Shown here one piece after another: positions 47,273-57,137 of a DNA stretch of 64,000 nt (its first letter is position 1; every line of letters starts with the position of its first letter). The notes below the pieces were generated by a model. That model searched no databases. It had not been told where the DNA came from and saw nothing but the letters and a program-made list of their open reading frames with translations. The DNA is from Polyangium sp. 6x1 (GTDB taxonomy: Bacteria; Myxococcota_A; Polyangia; Polyangiales; Polyangiaceae). Made by a program: the position numbers and the translations under genes. Location: the NCBI RefSeq assembly GCF_029946515.1, contig NZ_JARZHH010000018.1:1-64000 (forward strand), given 5' to 3'.

Positions 47273-48466
47273 TCAGGCCGCGGCGCCCTGCTTCACGGCG
47301 GCGACGATCTTTTGCGCGCCGTCGCCCATGGAAGAAGCGCTCTCGATTTTCAGGCCGCTCTCGTCGAGGATCTTGCGACCCGCCTCGACGTTCGTGCCCT
47401 CGAGCCGCACCACGAGCGGCACCGACAAACCGAGCTCCTTCGTCGCCGCGACGATACCCGCCGCGACCACGTCGCAGCGCATGATGCCGCCGAAGATGTT
47501 GACGAAGATGCCCTTCACCTTGTCGGAGCGAAGGATCATCTGGAACGCCTTCTTCACCTGCTCCTGCGTGGCGCCGCCGCCGACGTCGAGGAAGTTCGCA
47601 GGCTTGCCGCCGTAGTTCTGGATGATGTCCATCGTGCCCATCGCGAGGCCCGCGCCGTTCACGAGGCAGCCGATGTCGCCGTCGAGCGAGACGTACGAGA
47701 TGCCCACCTTCTTCGCCTCGAGCTCGACCGGATCCTCCTCGTCCGCGTCGCGCAGATCCGCCCACTCGGGGTGGCGGATCTCGGCGTTGTCGTCGAACGT
47801 CACCTTGCCGTCGAGCGCGACGATGTCGCCCTTCTTCGTGACGACGAGCGGGTTGATCTCGACGAGCGAGCAGTCCTCGGCGAGGAAACACTTGTAGAGG
47901 CCGTCGAGGAGCTTCGTGAACTGCCGCATCTGCTCCTTCGCCCCGAGCCCGAGCGCGAACGCGAGCTTGCGGGCCTGGTAGGGCGCGAGGCCGATCACGG
48001 GGTCGACGTGCAGCGTGTGGATCTTCTCGGGCGTGTCGTGGGCGACCTGCTCGATGTCCATGCCGCCTTCACGCGAGGCCATCACGGCGATGCGGCGGCG
48101 GTCGCGGTCGAGCGTGAGCGCGAGGTAGATCTCGCGGTCGATGTCGAGGCCCTGCTCGATGTAGAGCCTGCGGACCTTCTGCCCGGCGGGGCCCGTCTGC
48201 ACCGTGATGAGCTGCATGCCGAGGATTTTCTCGGCGAGCGCGCGCGCGTCGGCGACGCCGCCCTTGGCGACCTTCACGCCGCCGCCTTTGCCTCGGCCAC
48301 CGGCGTGGATCTGGGCTTTCACGACGACCACCGGGATCCCGGTCGCCTCGATCAGGCGCTGCGCCGCGGCCTCCGCCTCCGCCACGGAGAAGGCAGGCTC
48401 ACCCTTCGGCACGGGGATCCCGTAGCGTGCGAAGATTTGCTTGGCTTGATACTCGTGGATTTTCAT
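47273..48466 (-). CDS. sucC: Succinyl-CoA synthetase beta subunit
   Basis: 397 residues. [20 protein letters not shown] opens the ATP-grasp domain; [21 protein letters not shown] and [21 protein letters not shown] hold the nucleotide and Mg2+ ligands, and [15 protein letters not shown] lies in the C-terminal CoA-ligase fold. First gene of sucCD. TACCTT (- strand 48484-48479) could be a -10 element about 12 nt before the ATG. Confidence 0.97.
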   Translation of the reverse strand: MKIHEYQAKQIFARYGIPVPKGEPAFSVAEAEAAAQRLIEATGIPVVVVKAQIHAGGRGKGGGVKVAKGGVADARALAEKILGMQLITVQTGPAGQKVRRLYIEQGLDIDREIYLALTLDRDRRRIAVMASREGGMDIEQVAHDTPEKIHTLHVDPVIGLAPYQARKLAFALGLGAKEQMRQFTKLLDGLYKCFLAEDCSLVEINPLVVTKKGDIVALDGKVTFDDNAEIRHPEWADLRDADEEDPVELEAKKVGISYVSLDGDIGCLVNGAGLAMGTMDIIQNYGGKPANFLDVGGGATQEQVKKAFQMILRSDKVKGIFVNIFGGIMRCDVVAAGIVAATKELGLSVPLVVRLEGTNVEAGRKILDESGLKIESASSMGDGAQKIVAAVKQGAAA

Positions 48467-48503
48467 GCGAGGGCGGGCAAGGTATCACACGCATGAGTCC
48501 AGC

Positions 48504-49544
48504 ATGGGATCGAATTTGAGCAGATGGACCGCGGTGGCCGTGATGTCCCTCACGGCATCGAGTTGCGGTGGTCCGACGGAGTTACCAAAAGGGGCGAACG
48601 CGACGGGCGTGCCTACCGAGACGCGGAGCGCGCCTGCGGCGGAGCTCGTTCCCGCGGCGACGCCCGCAGCGAGCGCGAGCGCGGCCACCGCGGCGCCGGC
48701 GAGCGAGGCCAAAGCGACGTCGTCGCCTTGCCCGGCGGACATGGTCTTCGTCGACACGACGTATTGCCCCGACGTCGAGCTCGAGTGCCTGAAAAAAGAG
48801 CACAACAAGCCGAACAAGATCATCATCTGCCACGAGTTCGCCGAGCAGGCGCAGAAGTGCAAGACGGAGCTCAGGCGCCAGCGATACTGCATCGACAAAT
48901 ACGAATATCCGAACAAAGCAGGCGCGCATCCGCCGGTCATGGTCGACTGGTACGACTCGTTGGCGATGTGCCAGGAGCAAGGCAAGCGCCTCTGCTGGGA
49001 GAGCGAGTGGGTCGCGGCCTGTGAAGGGCCGAAGAAGACGCCATTCCCTTACGGATACAAGCGCGATCCGAAAACCTGCAACATCGACAACCCCTGGTAT
49101 CAGCCGGTCCTCAAGAACATTTATTCGCGCGAGGCGTGGATCCAGGAACAGGAGCTTTTTCGGCTCGATCAGAGCGTGTCGAGCGGCGAGATGCCCGGCT
49201 GCGCGAGCGGGTTCGACGTCCACGATCAAACCGGAAACGTGGACGAGTGGGTCAACGCGGAGAAGAACTACGAAAAGTCGAAGTGGGCCGGGCTGAAAGG
49301 CGGCGCCTGGGGCCACGTGCGCAACGCCTGCCGGCCCATGACCGTGAGCCATGAGCCGGAGTTCACCTATTACTTCGTCTCGTTCCGCTGCTGCGCCGAC
49401 GCCGCGTCCGATGCCGCCGCCGAGGCCGATCCGACGCTCTGGCGGCCGCCGCCCCAGCCGACGCCGAAGAAGCTGCACGCGTTTTCCCGGGGATGGACGC
49501 CGAAGACGCGCGCCCCCCACCAACCCTCCGTGCCGCAGCCGTGA
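48504..49544 (+). CDS. SUMF1/FGE-fold Cys-rich lipoprotein (paralogue 2)
   Basis: 346 residues from ATG 48504, divergent from sucC with 37 bp between starts. Lipoprotein signal RWTAVAVMSLTASSC, then an Ala-rich linker and the domain: CPADMVFVDTTYCPDVELEC, RYCIDKYEYPNKAGAHPP, GKRLCWESEWVAACEGPKK, YGYKRDPKTCNIDNP, and GLKGGAWGHVRNACRP ending SFRCCADAAS. It is a clear paralogue of the protein at 33889. As there, the first FGE active-site Cys is absent and the second present. It is not linked to an M28 peptidase gene, so the pair is dispersed. Confidence 0.82.
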   Translation: MGSNLSRWTAVAVMSLTASSCGGPTELPKGANATGVPTETRSAPAAELVPAATPAASASAATAAPASEAKATSSPCPADMVFVDTTYCPDVELECLKKEHNKPNKIIICHEFAEQAQKCKTELRRQRYCIDKYEYPNKAGAHPPVMVDWYDSLAMCQEQGKRLCWESEWVAACEGPKKTPFPYGYKRDPKTCNIDNPWYQPVLKNIYSREAWIQEQELFRLDQSVSSGEMPGCASGFDVHDQTGNVDEWVNAEKNYEKSKWAGLKGGAWGHVRNACRPMTVSHEPEFTYYFVSFRCCADAASDAAAEADPTLWRPPPQPTPKKLHAFSRGWTPKTRAPHQPSVPQP

Positions 49545-49577
49545 GGTTTTTCCGGGGTGACTAGATCCTCGCCCCTG

Positions 49578-49600
49578 CCCCTCGCCCGGAGGGAGAGGGG
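49578..49600. terminator. GC-rich hairpin downstream of the SUMF1-like gene
   Basis: CCCCTCGCCC (49578-49587), loop gga, GGGAGAGGGG (49591-49600): ten pairs with a single G-A mismatch. The type (CCCTC...GAGGGG with short loop) resembles intergenic REP-like hairpins. It lies between the gene ending at 49544 and the one starting at 49708. Confidence 0.55.
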
Positions 49601-49707
49601 TTGGGGGGAATCGAGCACAGTTACGAGCCTCTTCGCCCCTTCCATCCGCGCCCGAACCCGCCGTATCGTGCGGCAGAAAGTCCCCCTCCGGCGGAGGCTT
49701 CCCCCGC

Positions 49708-52700
49708 ATGGTTCCCGAGTTCCCCGGCTGCACCATCTTCGCAACCCTCGCTGAGGACGCGCGCTTCGCGCTGCATCGCGGCCACCTCGAAGACGGCACG
49801 CCCGTGCTCGTCGAGACGGCTCGTGCACGCGCCCGCGGCGAGGAGCGCGCGAGGATCCGCCGCGCCCACGCCATCGCCAAGGACCTCGGCGAGAACATCG
49901 TTCCGCGCACGCTCGGCCTCGTCGAGCACGGCGATGTGTTCGCGCTCCTGCGCGCCGATCCCGGCGGATGCACGCTCGCGGAGCTGCTCACGTCGCGCAG
50001 GCTGCGCATCGAGACCGCGCTGGAGATCACGATCACGCTCGGGCGGGCGCTCTCGACGCTCGCGGCGCACGGCATCGTCCACCGCGACATCGCCCCGAAG
50101 AACGTGCTGTTCCGCGAGGACGACGGCGCTGTCTGGATCCTCCACTTCACGTCGGCCGCGCGCGTGGGCGAGGAGTCCTTGCGCGCGCCGAACCCGCAAG
50201 CGCCCGAGGGGACGCTCGCGTACATGCCGCCCGAGCAGACGGGCCGCACGAACCGCCCCGTGGACCACCGCGCCGACCTCTACGGGCTCGGCGCCGTGCT
50301 CTACGAGATGCTGACGGGCTCGCCGCCCTTCACGACGCAGGACCCGGTCACGCTCGTGCACGCGCACCTCGCGCGCACGCCGAAGCCGCCGCACGAGCTC
50401 GAGCCGAACGTGCCGCCGGCCGTGTCGCGCATCGTGCTGAAGCTGCTCGCGAAGGGCGCCGACGATCGGTACCAGAGCGCGCGCGGGCTCGTGGCCGACC
50501 TCGAGACCTGCGTCACGCGGCTGCGCAAATCGGGGCGCATCGATCCGTTCCCGCTCGGCGGTCAGGACCGGCCGACGATGCTCGCGACGGCGGTGCGGCT
50601 CTACGGTCGCGACGCGGAGCGCGAGACGTTCGCCTCGGCGATCGAGCGAGCGCGCCGGGGCGGGCGCGAGCTCTTCGCCATCCAGGGCGGCGCGGGCATG
50701 GGCAAGACCGCGCTCGTCCTCGACGCGGCCACGCGCATCGGCCCCGACGACGCCTACATCATCACGGGCAAGTTCGATCCGATCGGGCAAGGCCTTCCGT
50801 TCTCGGGCTTCGGTCATGCGCTCGGTGAGCTCGTGCGTGCCGCGCTCGCCGAGAGCGAGAGCGAGCTCGCGCGCATCCGCAGCGAGATCGACGTGGCGCT
50901 CGGGCCGAACGCCGAGCTCGTCACGCGCGTGGTGCCCGAGGTGGGTCTGCTCTTCGGGCCCGCGGAGGCCGCGCCGGACCTCGGGCCGATCGAGTCGCAG
51001 AACCGCTTCGCGCTCGTCGTGCAGCGCTTCCTGTCGGTGTTCACGCGGCGCCGGCCGGTGCTGCTTTTCCTCGACGATCTGCAATGGGCCGACCCCGCGT
51101 CGCTCAAGCTCCTGCGTGACCTGCTCGCCGATCCGCAGTCGACGTACCTGCTCGTCGTCGTTGCGTTCCGCGGCCGCGAGGACGGCGATGGCTTCCGGTC
51201 CGTCGGGCGCGTGATCGACGAGGTCGAGTGGCAAGGCGTGCCCGTGTCGAAGGTGGAGCTCCGGCCGCTGCGCCCGTCGGACGTGCGCGCGCTCGTCGCG
51301 GGGCTGCTCGGCTGCGACCTCGCCGACGTGGAGTCGCTCGGCGTGCTCTTGTGGAGCAAGACGAGCGGCAACCCGCTCTTCATCCGGCAACTGCTCGGCA
51401 CGCTCGTGCGCGAGGGCCTCGTCGAGGTGGATCCTGCGACGGGCGCCGTGGTCTCGGACGAGGCGCGGATCGAGGAGACGGTCACCGACGACATCGTGAC
51501 GCTGCTGCTCGACAAGATCGGCGACCTCTCGCCCGCGGCGCAGCGCACGCTGGTGCTCGCGTCGGTCTTCGGGCACGAGTTCGCGATCGACGCGCTCGCG
51601 GCGCTCGCCGACAGGCCGGAATCCGAGGTGCGCGCGGACCTCGCCGCGGCGCTGACCGAGGGGCTCGTGCTGCCCGTGCGCATGCGGCAAGCGACGCCGC
51701 GCGGGACGGGCAAGTCGACCCCTCCCAAGCCGATCGCGCCGCGGGCGTTCCGGTTCTCGCACGACAAGGTGCAGCAAGCGGCCTACTCGCTCCTGCGCCC
51801 GGAGGAGGTGCCCGAGCTGCACCTCGCGATCGGGCGTCGGCTGCGCGACGCGAGCGGCACGGAGGGCGAAGGGCTGTTCGAGCTGCTCCTCCACATGAGC
51901 CGCGGCATCGCGGTGATGAAGGATCCCGCCGAGCGGCTGGAGATCGCGCGGCTCGCGCTCGACGGCGGGCAACAGGCGAAAGGCGCGGCCGCGTACGAGG
52001 CGGCGATCGGCTACCTCGCGACGGGCATGGAGCTCGTCGGCGAGCGTGGCTGGGACGAGCAGCCGTTCCTCACGTTCGCGCTCACGCGGGACCGCGCGGC
52101 GTGCGCGTACCTGACGGGCCAGTTCCACGAGGCCGAGCAGCTCTTCGCGCAGCTCCTGTCGCACGCGACCTCCGCGCTCGATCGGGCGAGCGTGCACGAC
52201 CTCTTCGTGGTCCTCTACGTGACGCAGGGCAGGTTCGCGGACGCGGTGCGCGTGGGCCGCGAGGCGCTCGCGCTGCTCGGCGAGGCGCTGCCGGACGAGG
52301 CGGACCTCGAAGCGGCGCTCGCGAAGGAGCAAGCCGAGCTCGCGGCCGAGCTCGACGCGCGCTCGATCGAGTCGATCACCTCGGCCCCGCCGCTCGACGA
52401 CGCGCGCAAGCGCGCGACCTTGCGGACGTGGATGCACCTCGTGTCGGCGGCGTACGGCACGTCGCCGTCGCTCCTGTACTTCGTGTGCGCGCGGATGGTG
52501 CGCGCGACGATCGCGTGGGGTCCGACGGAGCTCTCCGCGTACGGGTTCTCGGCGTACGGCATGAGCCTCGTCGCGGCGCGGCGGTACGAAGAGGCGCATC
52601 GGATGGGCGAGATCGCGCTGCGCCTGCACGATCGGCTGCCGAGCCCGAACATCGCCTGCAAGGTCTTCCTGAACCAGGGCGCGACGCTGCACCCGTTCCG

Positions 52701-54708
52701 CCGCCCGCTCGCGGCGTGCTTGCCGTTCCTCGAGCGCGCGCAGCGCGAGGGGCTCGCGACGGGCGACTTCTCGTTCCTGTCGTACGCGTGTTTCTCGACG
52801 ACGATGGTGCGGCTCGGGACCGGCGAGGACCTCGCCGTCGTCGAGCAGGAGGCCGAGGGCTTCCTCACGCTGATGCAGAAGACGCGGGATGCGACGTCGG
52901 AGGCGTACCTGCGGATCATGTACCAGCTCATCCGTTGCCTGCGCGGCCGGACGCGCGGACGGATCTCGCTCTCGGATCGGGAGTTCGAAGAGGTCTCGTT
53001 CGTCGCCTCGCTGGTCGAGAAGAAGCTGCCGTTCATCGCGTGCCGCTACCACGCGGCGCGGCTCGAGCTCGCCCTGCTCTTCCACGACCTCGAGCTCGCG
53101 GAGAAGGCGGCCGCCGAGGCCGAGGCGCTCGTGCCCACGGTCATCGCGCAGTACTTCGCGACGGAGATCGCCTTCCACGGCGCGATCGTCGCGGCGGCGC
53201 TGCTCGCGAACGGCACGCCCGCGGATCAGGCGCGCCGGCGGGCGGATTTCGAGCGGCGCGAGGCCGAGCTCGCCGCGCTCGCCCGGAGCTGCCCCGAGAC
53301 GTACCAGCACCGGCTCGACCTCGTCCGCGCGGAGCGCGCGCGCGCGGAGGGGCGCGACGCCGAGGCGATCGATCTCTTCGAGGCGGCGATCGCGGGCGCG
53401 TGCGAGCACGGCTTCATCAAGGACGAGGCGCTCGCGAGCGAGCGCGCCGCCGAGCATCACGTCGCGCGGGGGCGAAAGCGCCTCGCGCGCGCCTACGTGC
53501 TCGACGCGCGCAAGGCGTACCAGCGCTGGGGCGCGCGCGGGAAGGTGGAGAACACCGCGGCGCGGTACGAGGATCTCTGGGAGAACGAGACGCCGCCGTG
53601 GGACATGCCGGCGAACTCGAACCCCGGCGAGCGTTCGTTCGCGACGCTCGACACGGCGACGGTGATCCGCGCGGCGCAGGCGATCGCGGGCGAGATCCTC
53701 CTCGAACGCGTGCTCCTCCGCGTCGTGCGCGCGGTGATCGAGAGCGCGGGCGCGGATCGGGGGATGCTGCTCATCGAGCGCGGGGGTCGTCTCTGGGTCG
53801 AGGCGACGATGGTGGTGGATCCGGAGCGCCTGTCGGCGGGCCCGAGCGTGCTCGCGGAGGAGAACGACGAGCTGCCGCTCTCGGTGGTGGAGTACGTGCG
53901 GCGCACGCGCGAGCCGCTCCTGCTCGGCGATGCGCGCGCGGATCGGCGCTTCGCGAAGGATCGGTACATGATGGCGCGCGCGCCGCGCTCGATCCTGTGC
54001 ACGCCGATGCTGCACAAGGGCCGGCTCGTGGGGATCATCTACCTGGAGCACGCGCTCGCGACGGAGGCGTTCGTGCCGGCGCGGCTCGTGCTGGTGGACT
54101 TCCTGGCCTCGCAAGCGGGCGCCGCGGTGGAGAGCGCGCTGCTCTACACGGAGGTGCAGCGCGTGACGGAGGAGCTGCTCCGCACGAACGAGGGCCTCGA
54201 AGAGGAGATCGCGCGGCGGACCGGGGAGGCGAACGAGACGGCGGAGCAGCTACGCGTCGAGCTCGAACAACGCATGGTCGCGGAGCTCGAGCGCGAGTCG
54301 CTGCAGCAGCACATCATCGACGTGCAGCGGGAGCGGCTCGCGGAGCTGTCGACGCCGATCATCCCGATCACGAACGACGTGGTCGTGATGCCGCTCATCG
54401 GGACGATGGATCGAGCGCGCTCGGACGAGGTGATGGGCGCGGCGTTGCGCGGCGCGTCGGAACGAAGGGCGCGCGCGGTGATCCTGGACGTGACGGGCGT
54501 GAAGGGCGGCGACATCTACATCGCGGAGGCGCTCGTGCGAACGGCGTCGGCGCTTTCGCTCCTCGGGACGCAGGCGATCCTGACGGGCATGCGCGCGGAC
54601 GTGGCGCGGTCGCTCGTGGGCAGCTCGGCGGAGCTCACGGGGATCGTGACGAAGGGGAGTTTGCAGGCGGGGATCGCGTTTGCGATGGGAGCGAGGAAGC
54701 GGAGCTGA
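49708..54708 (+). CDS. Pseudokinase-AAA ATPase-TPR-GAF-STAS multidomain regulator
   Basis: 1666 residues. Residues 1-280 have a kinase fold (HRDIAPKNVLF, Asp127, Asn132; MPPEQ) but lack two essential residues: beta-3 Lys is Glu36 in VLVETAR and DFG is HFT (146-148). An AAA-type ATPase follows (Walker A GGAGMGKT, 327-334; Walker B LLFLDDLQWAD). Residues about 600-1290 are TPR-like helices, then GAF about 1311-1470, a coiled coil, and a C-terminal STAS domain (about 1547-1666, LDVTGVKGGDIYIAEAL). Related trifunctional proteins end in histidine kinases; here STAS replaces it. Likely a large sensor feeding a RsbR/stressosome-like partner-switch. Confidence 0.88.
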   Translation: MVPEFPGCTIFATLAEDARFALHRGHLEDGTPVLVETARARARGEERARIRRAHAIAKDLGENIVPRTLGLVEHGDVFALLRADPGGCTLAELLTSRRLRIETALEITITLGRALSTLAAHGIVHRDIAPKNVLFREDDGAVWILHFTSAARVGEESLRAPNPQAPEGTLAYMPPEQTGRTNRPVDHRADLYGLGAVLYEMLTGSPPFTTQDPVTLVHAHLARTPKPPHELEPNVPPAVSRIVLKLLAKGADDRYQSARGLVADLETCVTRLRKSGRIDPFPLGGQDRPTMLATAVRLYGRDAERETFASAIERARRGGRELFAIQGGAGMGKTALVLDAATRIGPDDAYIITGKFDPIGQGLPFSGFGHALGELVRAALAESESELARIRSEIDVALGPNAELVTRVVPEVGLLFGPAEAAPDLGPIESQNRFALVVQRFLSVFTRRRPVLLFLDDLQWADPASLKLLRDLLADPQSTYLLVVVAFRGREDGDGFRSVGRVIDEVEWQGVPVSKVELRPLRPSDVRALVAGLLGCDLADVESLGVLLWSKTSGNPLFIRQLLGTLVREGLVEVDPATGAVVSDEARIEETVTDDIVTLLLDKIGDLSPAAQRTLVLASVFGHEFAIDALAALADRPESEVRADLAAALTEGLVLPVRMRQATPRGTGKSTPPKPIAPRAFRFSHDKVQQAAYSLLRPEEVPELHLAIGRRLRDASGTEGEGLFELLLHMSRGIAVMKDPAERLEIARLALDGGQQAKGAAAYEAAIGYLATGMELVGERGWDEQPFLTFALTRDRAACAYLTGQFHEAEQLFAQLLSHATSALDRASVHDLFVVLYVTQGRFADAVRVGREALALLGEALPDEADLEAALAKEQAELAAELDARSIESITSAPPLDDARKRATLRTWMHLVSAAYGTSPSLLYFVCARMVRATIAWGPTELSAYGFSAYGMSLVAARRYEEAHRMGEIALRLHDRLPSPNIACKVFLNQGATLHPFRRPLAACLPFLERAQREGLATGDFSFLSYACFSTTMVRLGTGEDLAVVEQEAEGFLTLMQKTRDATSEAYLRIMYQLIRCLRGRTRGRISLSDREFEEVSFVASLVEKKLPFIACRYHAARLELALLFHDLELAEKAAAEAEALVPTVIAQYFATEIAFHGAIVAAALLANGTPADQARRRADFERREAELAALARSCPETYQHRLDLVRAERARAEGRDAEAIDLFEAAIAGACEHGFIKDEALASERAAEHHVARGRKRLARAYVLDARKAYQRWGARGKVENTAARYEDLWENETPPWDMPANSNPGERSFATLDTATVIRAAQAIAGEILLERVLLRVVRAVIESAGADRGMLLIERGGRLWVEATMVVDPERLSAGPSVLAEENDELPLSVVEYVRRTREPLLLGDARADRRFAKDRYMMARAPRSILCTPMLHKGRLVGIIYLEHALATEAFVPARLVLVDFLASQAGAAVESALLYTEVQRVTEELLRTNEGLEEEIARRTGEANETAEQLRVELEQRMVAELERESLQQHIIDVQRERLAELSTPIIPITNDVVVMPLIGTMDRARSDEVMGAALRGASERRARAVILDVTGVKGGDIYIAEALVRTASALSLLGTQAILTGMRADVARSLVGSSAELTGIVTKGSLQAGIAFAMGARKRS

Positions 54709-54826
54709 TGCGCACCGCTTGCGCGCCTGCGCAACGGCTGCATCCCGCGCCTCTGCCCCGAGGCCGTTTCGCCCGGAGAAACGCGAGGTCTCGCGCGTTG
54801 GTCCGATTCTTCCTTTCGGGCCCTCG

Positions 54827-55873
54827 GTGACCGACGCCCGCCCCGCCCACGACGCTCGGATCTGGCTCTACGCGTTCGGCTACTTCGCCTGCTACTGGCC
54901 TTACAGCGCGCTCACCAAGCTCGCATCGCAGGGCCGGATCCCTGGCATGACGCGCGCGGTCTCGGGCTTCGAGCTCCTGCCCGTCACGACCATCGCCTCG
55001 CTCGTGGGCATGTTCGTCTTCCTCTCGTGGCGCGGGCTCTTTCGTTACGCGACGCAGCGCACCGTGCTCGGCCGTTCGATCCCCGTCCCCACGCGCTGGA
55101 CCTTCCTCTCCGGCGTGGCCACGGCTGTCATCATTGCGACGACCACGCTCGCGTACACGTTCGACGGCGTCTCGATCGTCCTCATGATGCTCTTCATGCG
55201 CGGCGGCGTGCTCGTCCTCGCGCCGTTCGTCGACGCGTGGAGCGGTCGCCGCGTCCGTGTGGCCTCATGGATTGCGCTCGGGCTCAGCCTCGCCTCGCTC
55301 GCCGTGACGCTCGGAGGCGGCGCGCGGTACGAGATGACCGTGCTCGCGGCGGCCGACGTCGCCGCGTACCTCGTCAGTTATTTCGTGCGGCTGCGCTTCA
55401 TGAGCCATCTGGCGAAATCGGACGACCCGCACGACACGTATCGTTATTTCGTCGAAGAGCAGATGGTCGCGACGCCGGTGGTGGTGTGTTTGCTCGTGGT
55501 GGGCGCGGTGATCGGCAAAGGCGCGGCGCTCGAAGAGCTGCGCGCCGGGTTCGTCTCGATCGGGGATACGGGCGCGCTACTCCCGGCGATAGCGATTGGC
55601 TTGCTCTCGCAGGGGACGGGGGTCTTTGGCGCCCTCATTCTGCTCGACGGGCGTGAAAATGCGTTTTGCGTGCCGGTGAATCGCGCGTCGAGCGTGCTCG
55701 CCGGGGTGCTCGCGTCGGCGACGCTCGCATGGCTCGGGCTCGGTCAGCCCACGCCGACACATGAGCTTTGGGGTGCGGGAATGGTGCTGTCGGCGATTGC
55801 GGTGCTGGCTTGGCCGACGTTGACCGCGCGGCGACGCGGACGGCTCGCGGCCCCGGCGCGGCCTGCGTCCTGA
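54827..55873 (+). CDS. DMT-superfamily-like multi-helix membrane protein
   Basis: 348 residues from GTG 54827; the frame is open to 54680 but upstream is Arg-rich. Nine or ten hydrophobic segments are spaced evenly (AFGYFACYWPYSALTKLA, VTTIASLVGMFVFLSW, GVATAVIIATTTLAYTF, VLMMLFMRGGVLVLAP and on) with paired halves as in drug/metabolite transporters. A charged loop (LRFMSHLAKSDDPHDTYRYFVEEQ) sits in the middle. It follows the STAS regulator on the same strand with 118 bp between. Substrate unknown. Confidence 0.72.
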   Translation: MTDARPAHDARIWLYAFGYFACYWPYSALTKLASQGRIPGMTRAVSGFELLPVTTIASLVGMFVFLSWRGLFRYATQRTVLGRSIPVPTRWTFLSGVATAVIIATTTLAYTFDGVSIVLMMLFMRGGVLVLAPFVDAWSGRRVRVASWIALGLSLASLAVTLGGGARYEMTVLAAADVAAYLVSYFVRLRFMSHLAKSDDPHDTYRYFVEEQMVATPVVVCLLVVGAVIGKGAALEELRAGFVSIGDTGALLPAIAIGLLSQGTGVFGALILLDGRENAFCVPVNRASSVLAGVLASATLAWLGLGQPTPTHELWGAGMVLSAIAVLAWPTLTARRRGRLAAPARPAS

Positions 55874-55891
55874 TCTCATCAGCCCTTGTCG

Positions 55892-55919
55892 TTCGCGGGG
55901 GCCATTACCTCCCCGCGAA
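55892..55919. terminator. hairpin straddling a stop codon, between convergent genes
   Basis: TTCGCGGGG (55892-55900), 10-nt loop containing the TAA of the - strand gene, CCCCGCGAA (55911-55919). A perfect 9-bp stem 18 bp after the + strand stop at 55873; fits both transcripts. Confidence 0.55.
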
Positions 55920-57107
55920 ACGCAGATAAAGCCGATCGAGCGAGAGCACGAGGCTCGCGTTGATGAGGGCGTTCGGGCCGCCGAAGGGGGTTGTCGTCCG
56001 GCCGGTGGGGCCGATGAGCATCCCGGTAGTGGAGTACCCGAGCGCCGCTCCGAACTCCGGGACGAAGAGATACGACAGTTCGACCTGGAGCGATGCGCTC
56101 CACAAGGCCCACGGTGGATCCTCGATCGGTTGCCCGGAGATACAACCTGTCGGCGTGACGACGACGCACGCGGGGCCCTCCGGGCGCCGGAGGATCCTCT
56201 GGTCGAGGCCAAATGCGCTTCGTATTTGCAGGTCGCCCAGAATAGGCAACGTCAGCGAGACGTCTTCGCCGAGCGAATCGGTCGACGCGAGCGAATTGTC
56301 ATAGGAGGGCGCGTCGATCACGTCGTGTCCCCAGCCGAAGGATGCGGAGAACAACATCCAGCCGAGCCCCTGCGCATTGCTGCCGAGGAGCTTCACCTGC
56401 TGCCGTACAGCGGCTCCGAGGTGGGTCGCGACCATGAGACCTCGATACCTGCTCCGCTCGGAAGCCGGCAGGGTGAGCGACGACCCGACCAGGATCCACG
56501 TGCGATGATCGCCGCGGCCTGCGAGCGTGGGATCACGCATGGCGGCGAGCCCCCCGGGCGGAGCGCCATTGCCAATCACGAGAGGCAAACCCGCGTACGT
56601 CAGCATGAGCGGGATGTCCCCGACCACGGGCTCGTCCGAGCGGGTCGTCGTGTCGGAATTCCCCCAGACCCGCGCGATCGAGAGCGACGTGGATGCTCGC
56701 AATTGGTGGCGGGGGCGCTGGAGCAGGAAAACGCTCGGATGCAGCAGGAATGTCATCGCATATCGGTCATCCGAAATGCCGATGTTGTCCCTTCCGATTC
56801 CTATCGTGCTGGGCGTCACGGAATGGCTCCACGAAAACGTGGTGCCGGCCCATGGGAGCTGCTTTTCGGGCGGGGTCGGGGTGGGCGCGGGCGGGGCCTC
56901 CGGCGTCGCAGGCGCGGGGACCGTCGTTTCGGGCGCCGGTGGAGGTGGCGGTGCTTCGGGGGGCGCCGGCGCTGCTTCCTGCGCAGGCAGCGCGGTCTCG
57001 TGTGCGGGTGGAGATACGTCCGGCGCGGGTTGCCCGTGGGCCGCGGCCGCGGTCGCGACGAGGATCGTCGCGACCCACGCAGACGTGATCCATCTCCGAA
57101 GCTCCAT
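55905..57107 (-). CDS. Outer-membrane-like protein with Pro-rich linker
   Basis: 400 residues. Sec signal WVATILVATAAAAHGQ, then a 60-residue Pro/Ala/Glu linker (residues about 27-85) and a beta-rich domain of about 315 residues whose strands alternate aromatic/hydrophobic and polar residues (YAMTFLLHPSVFLLQ, LMVATHLGAAVRQQVKLLG, LGWMLFSASFGWGHDVID, AALGYSTTGMLIGP). The chain ends LYLRFAGR rather than in aromatic Phe, so a classical porin signature is incomplete. Two Cys (GPACVVVTPTGC) may pair. No family name known; the fold guess is by eye. Confidence 0.6.
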   Translation of the reverse strand: MELRRWITSAWVATILVATAAAAHGQPAPDVSPPAHETALPAQEAAPAPPEAPPPPPAPETTVPAPATPEAPPAPTPTPPEKQLPWAGTTFSWSHSVTPSTIGIGRDNIGISDDRYAMTFLLHPSVFLLQRPRHQLRASTSLSIARVWGNSDTTTRSDEPVVGDIPLMLTYAGLPLVIGNGAPPGGLAAMRDPTLAGRGDHRTWILVGSSLTLPASERSRYRGLMVATHLGAAVRQQVKLLGSNAQGLGWMLFSASFGWGHDVIDAPSYDNSLASTDSLGEDVSLTLPILGDLQIRSAFGLDQRILRRPEGPACVVVTPTGCISGQPIEDPPWALWSASLQVELSYLFVPEFGAALGYSTTGMLIGPTGRTTTPFGGPNALINASLVLSLDRLYLRFAGR

Positions 57108-57137
57108 AACGTTCCAGCCCGCCCCCCGCCTCGTCCC

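Noticed and set aside
49621-54114. 1497-codon open frame on the - strand opposite the 1666-residue regulator
   Set aside because: Composition is dominated by Arg, His and Glu with no motif; same GC artefact.
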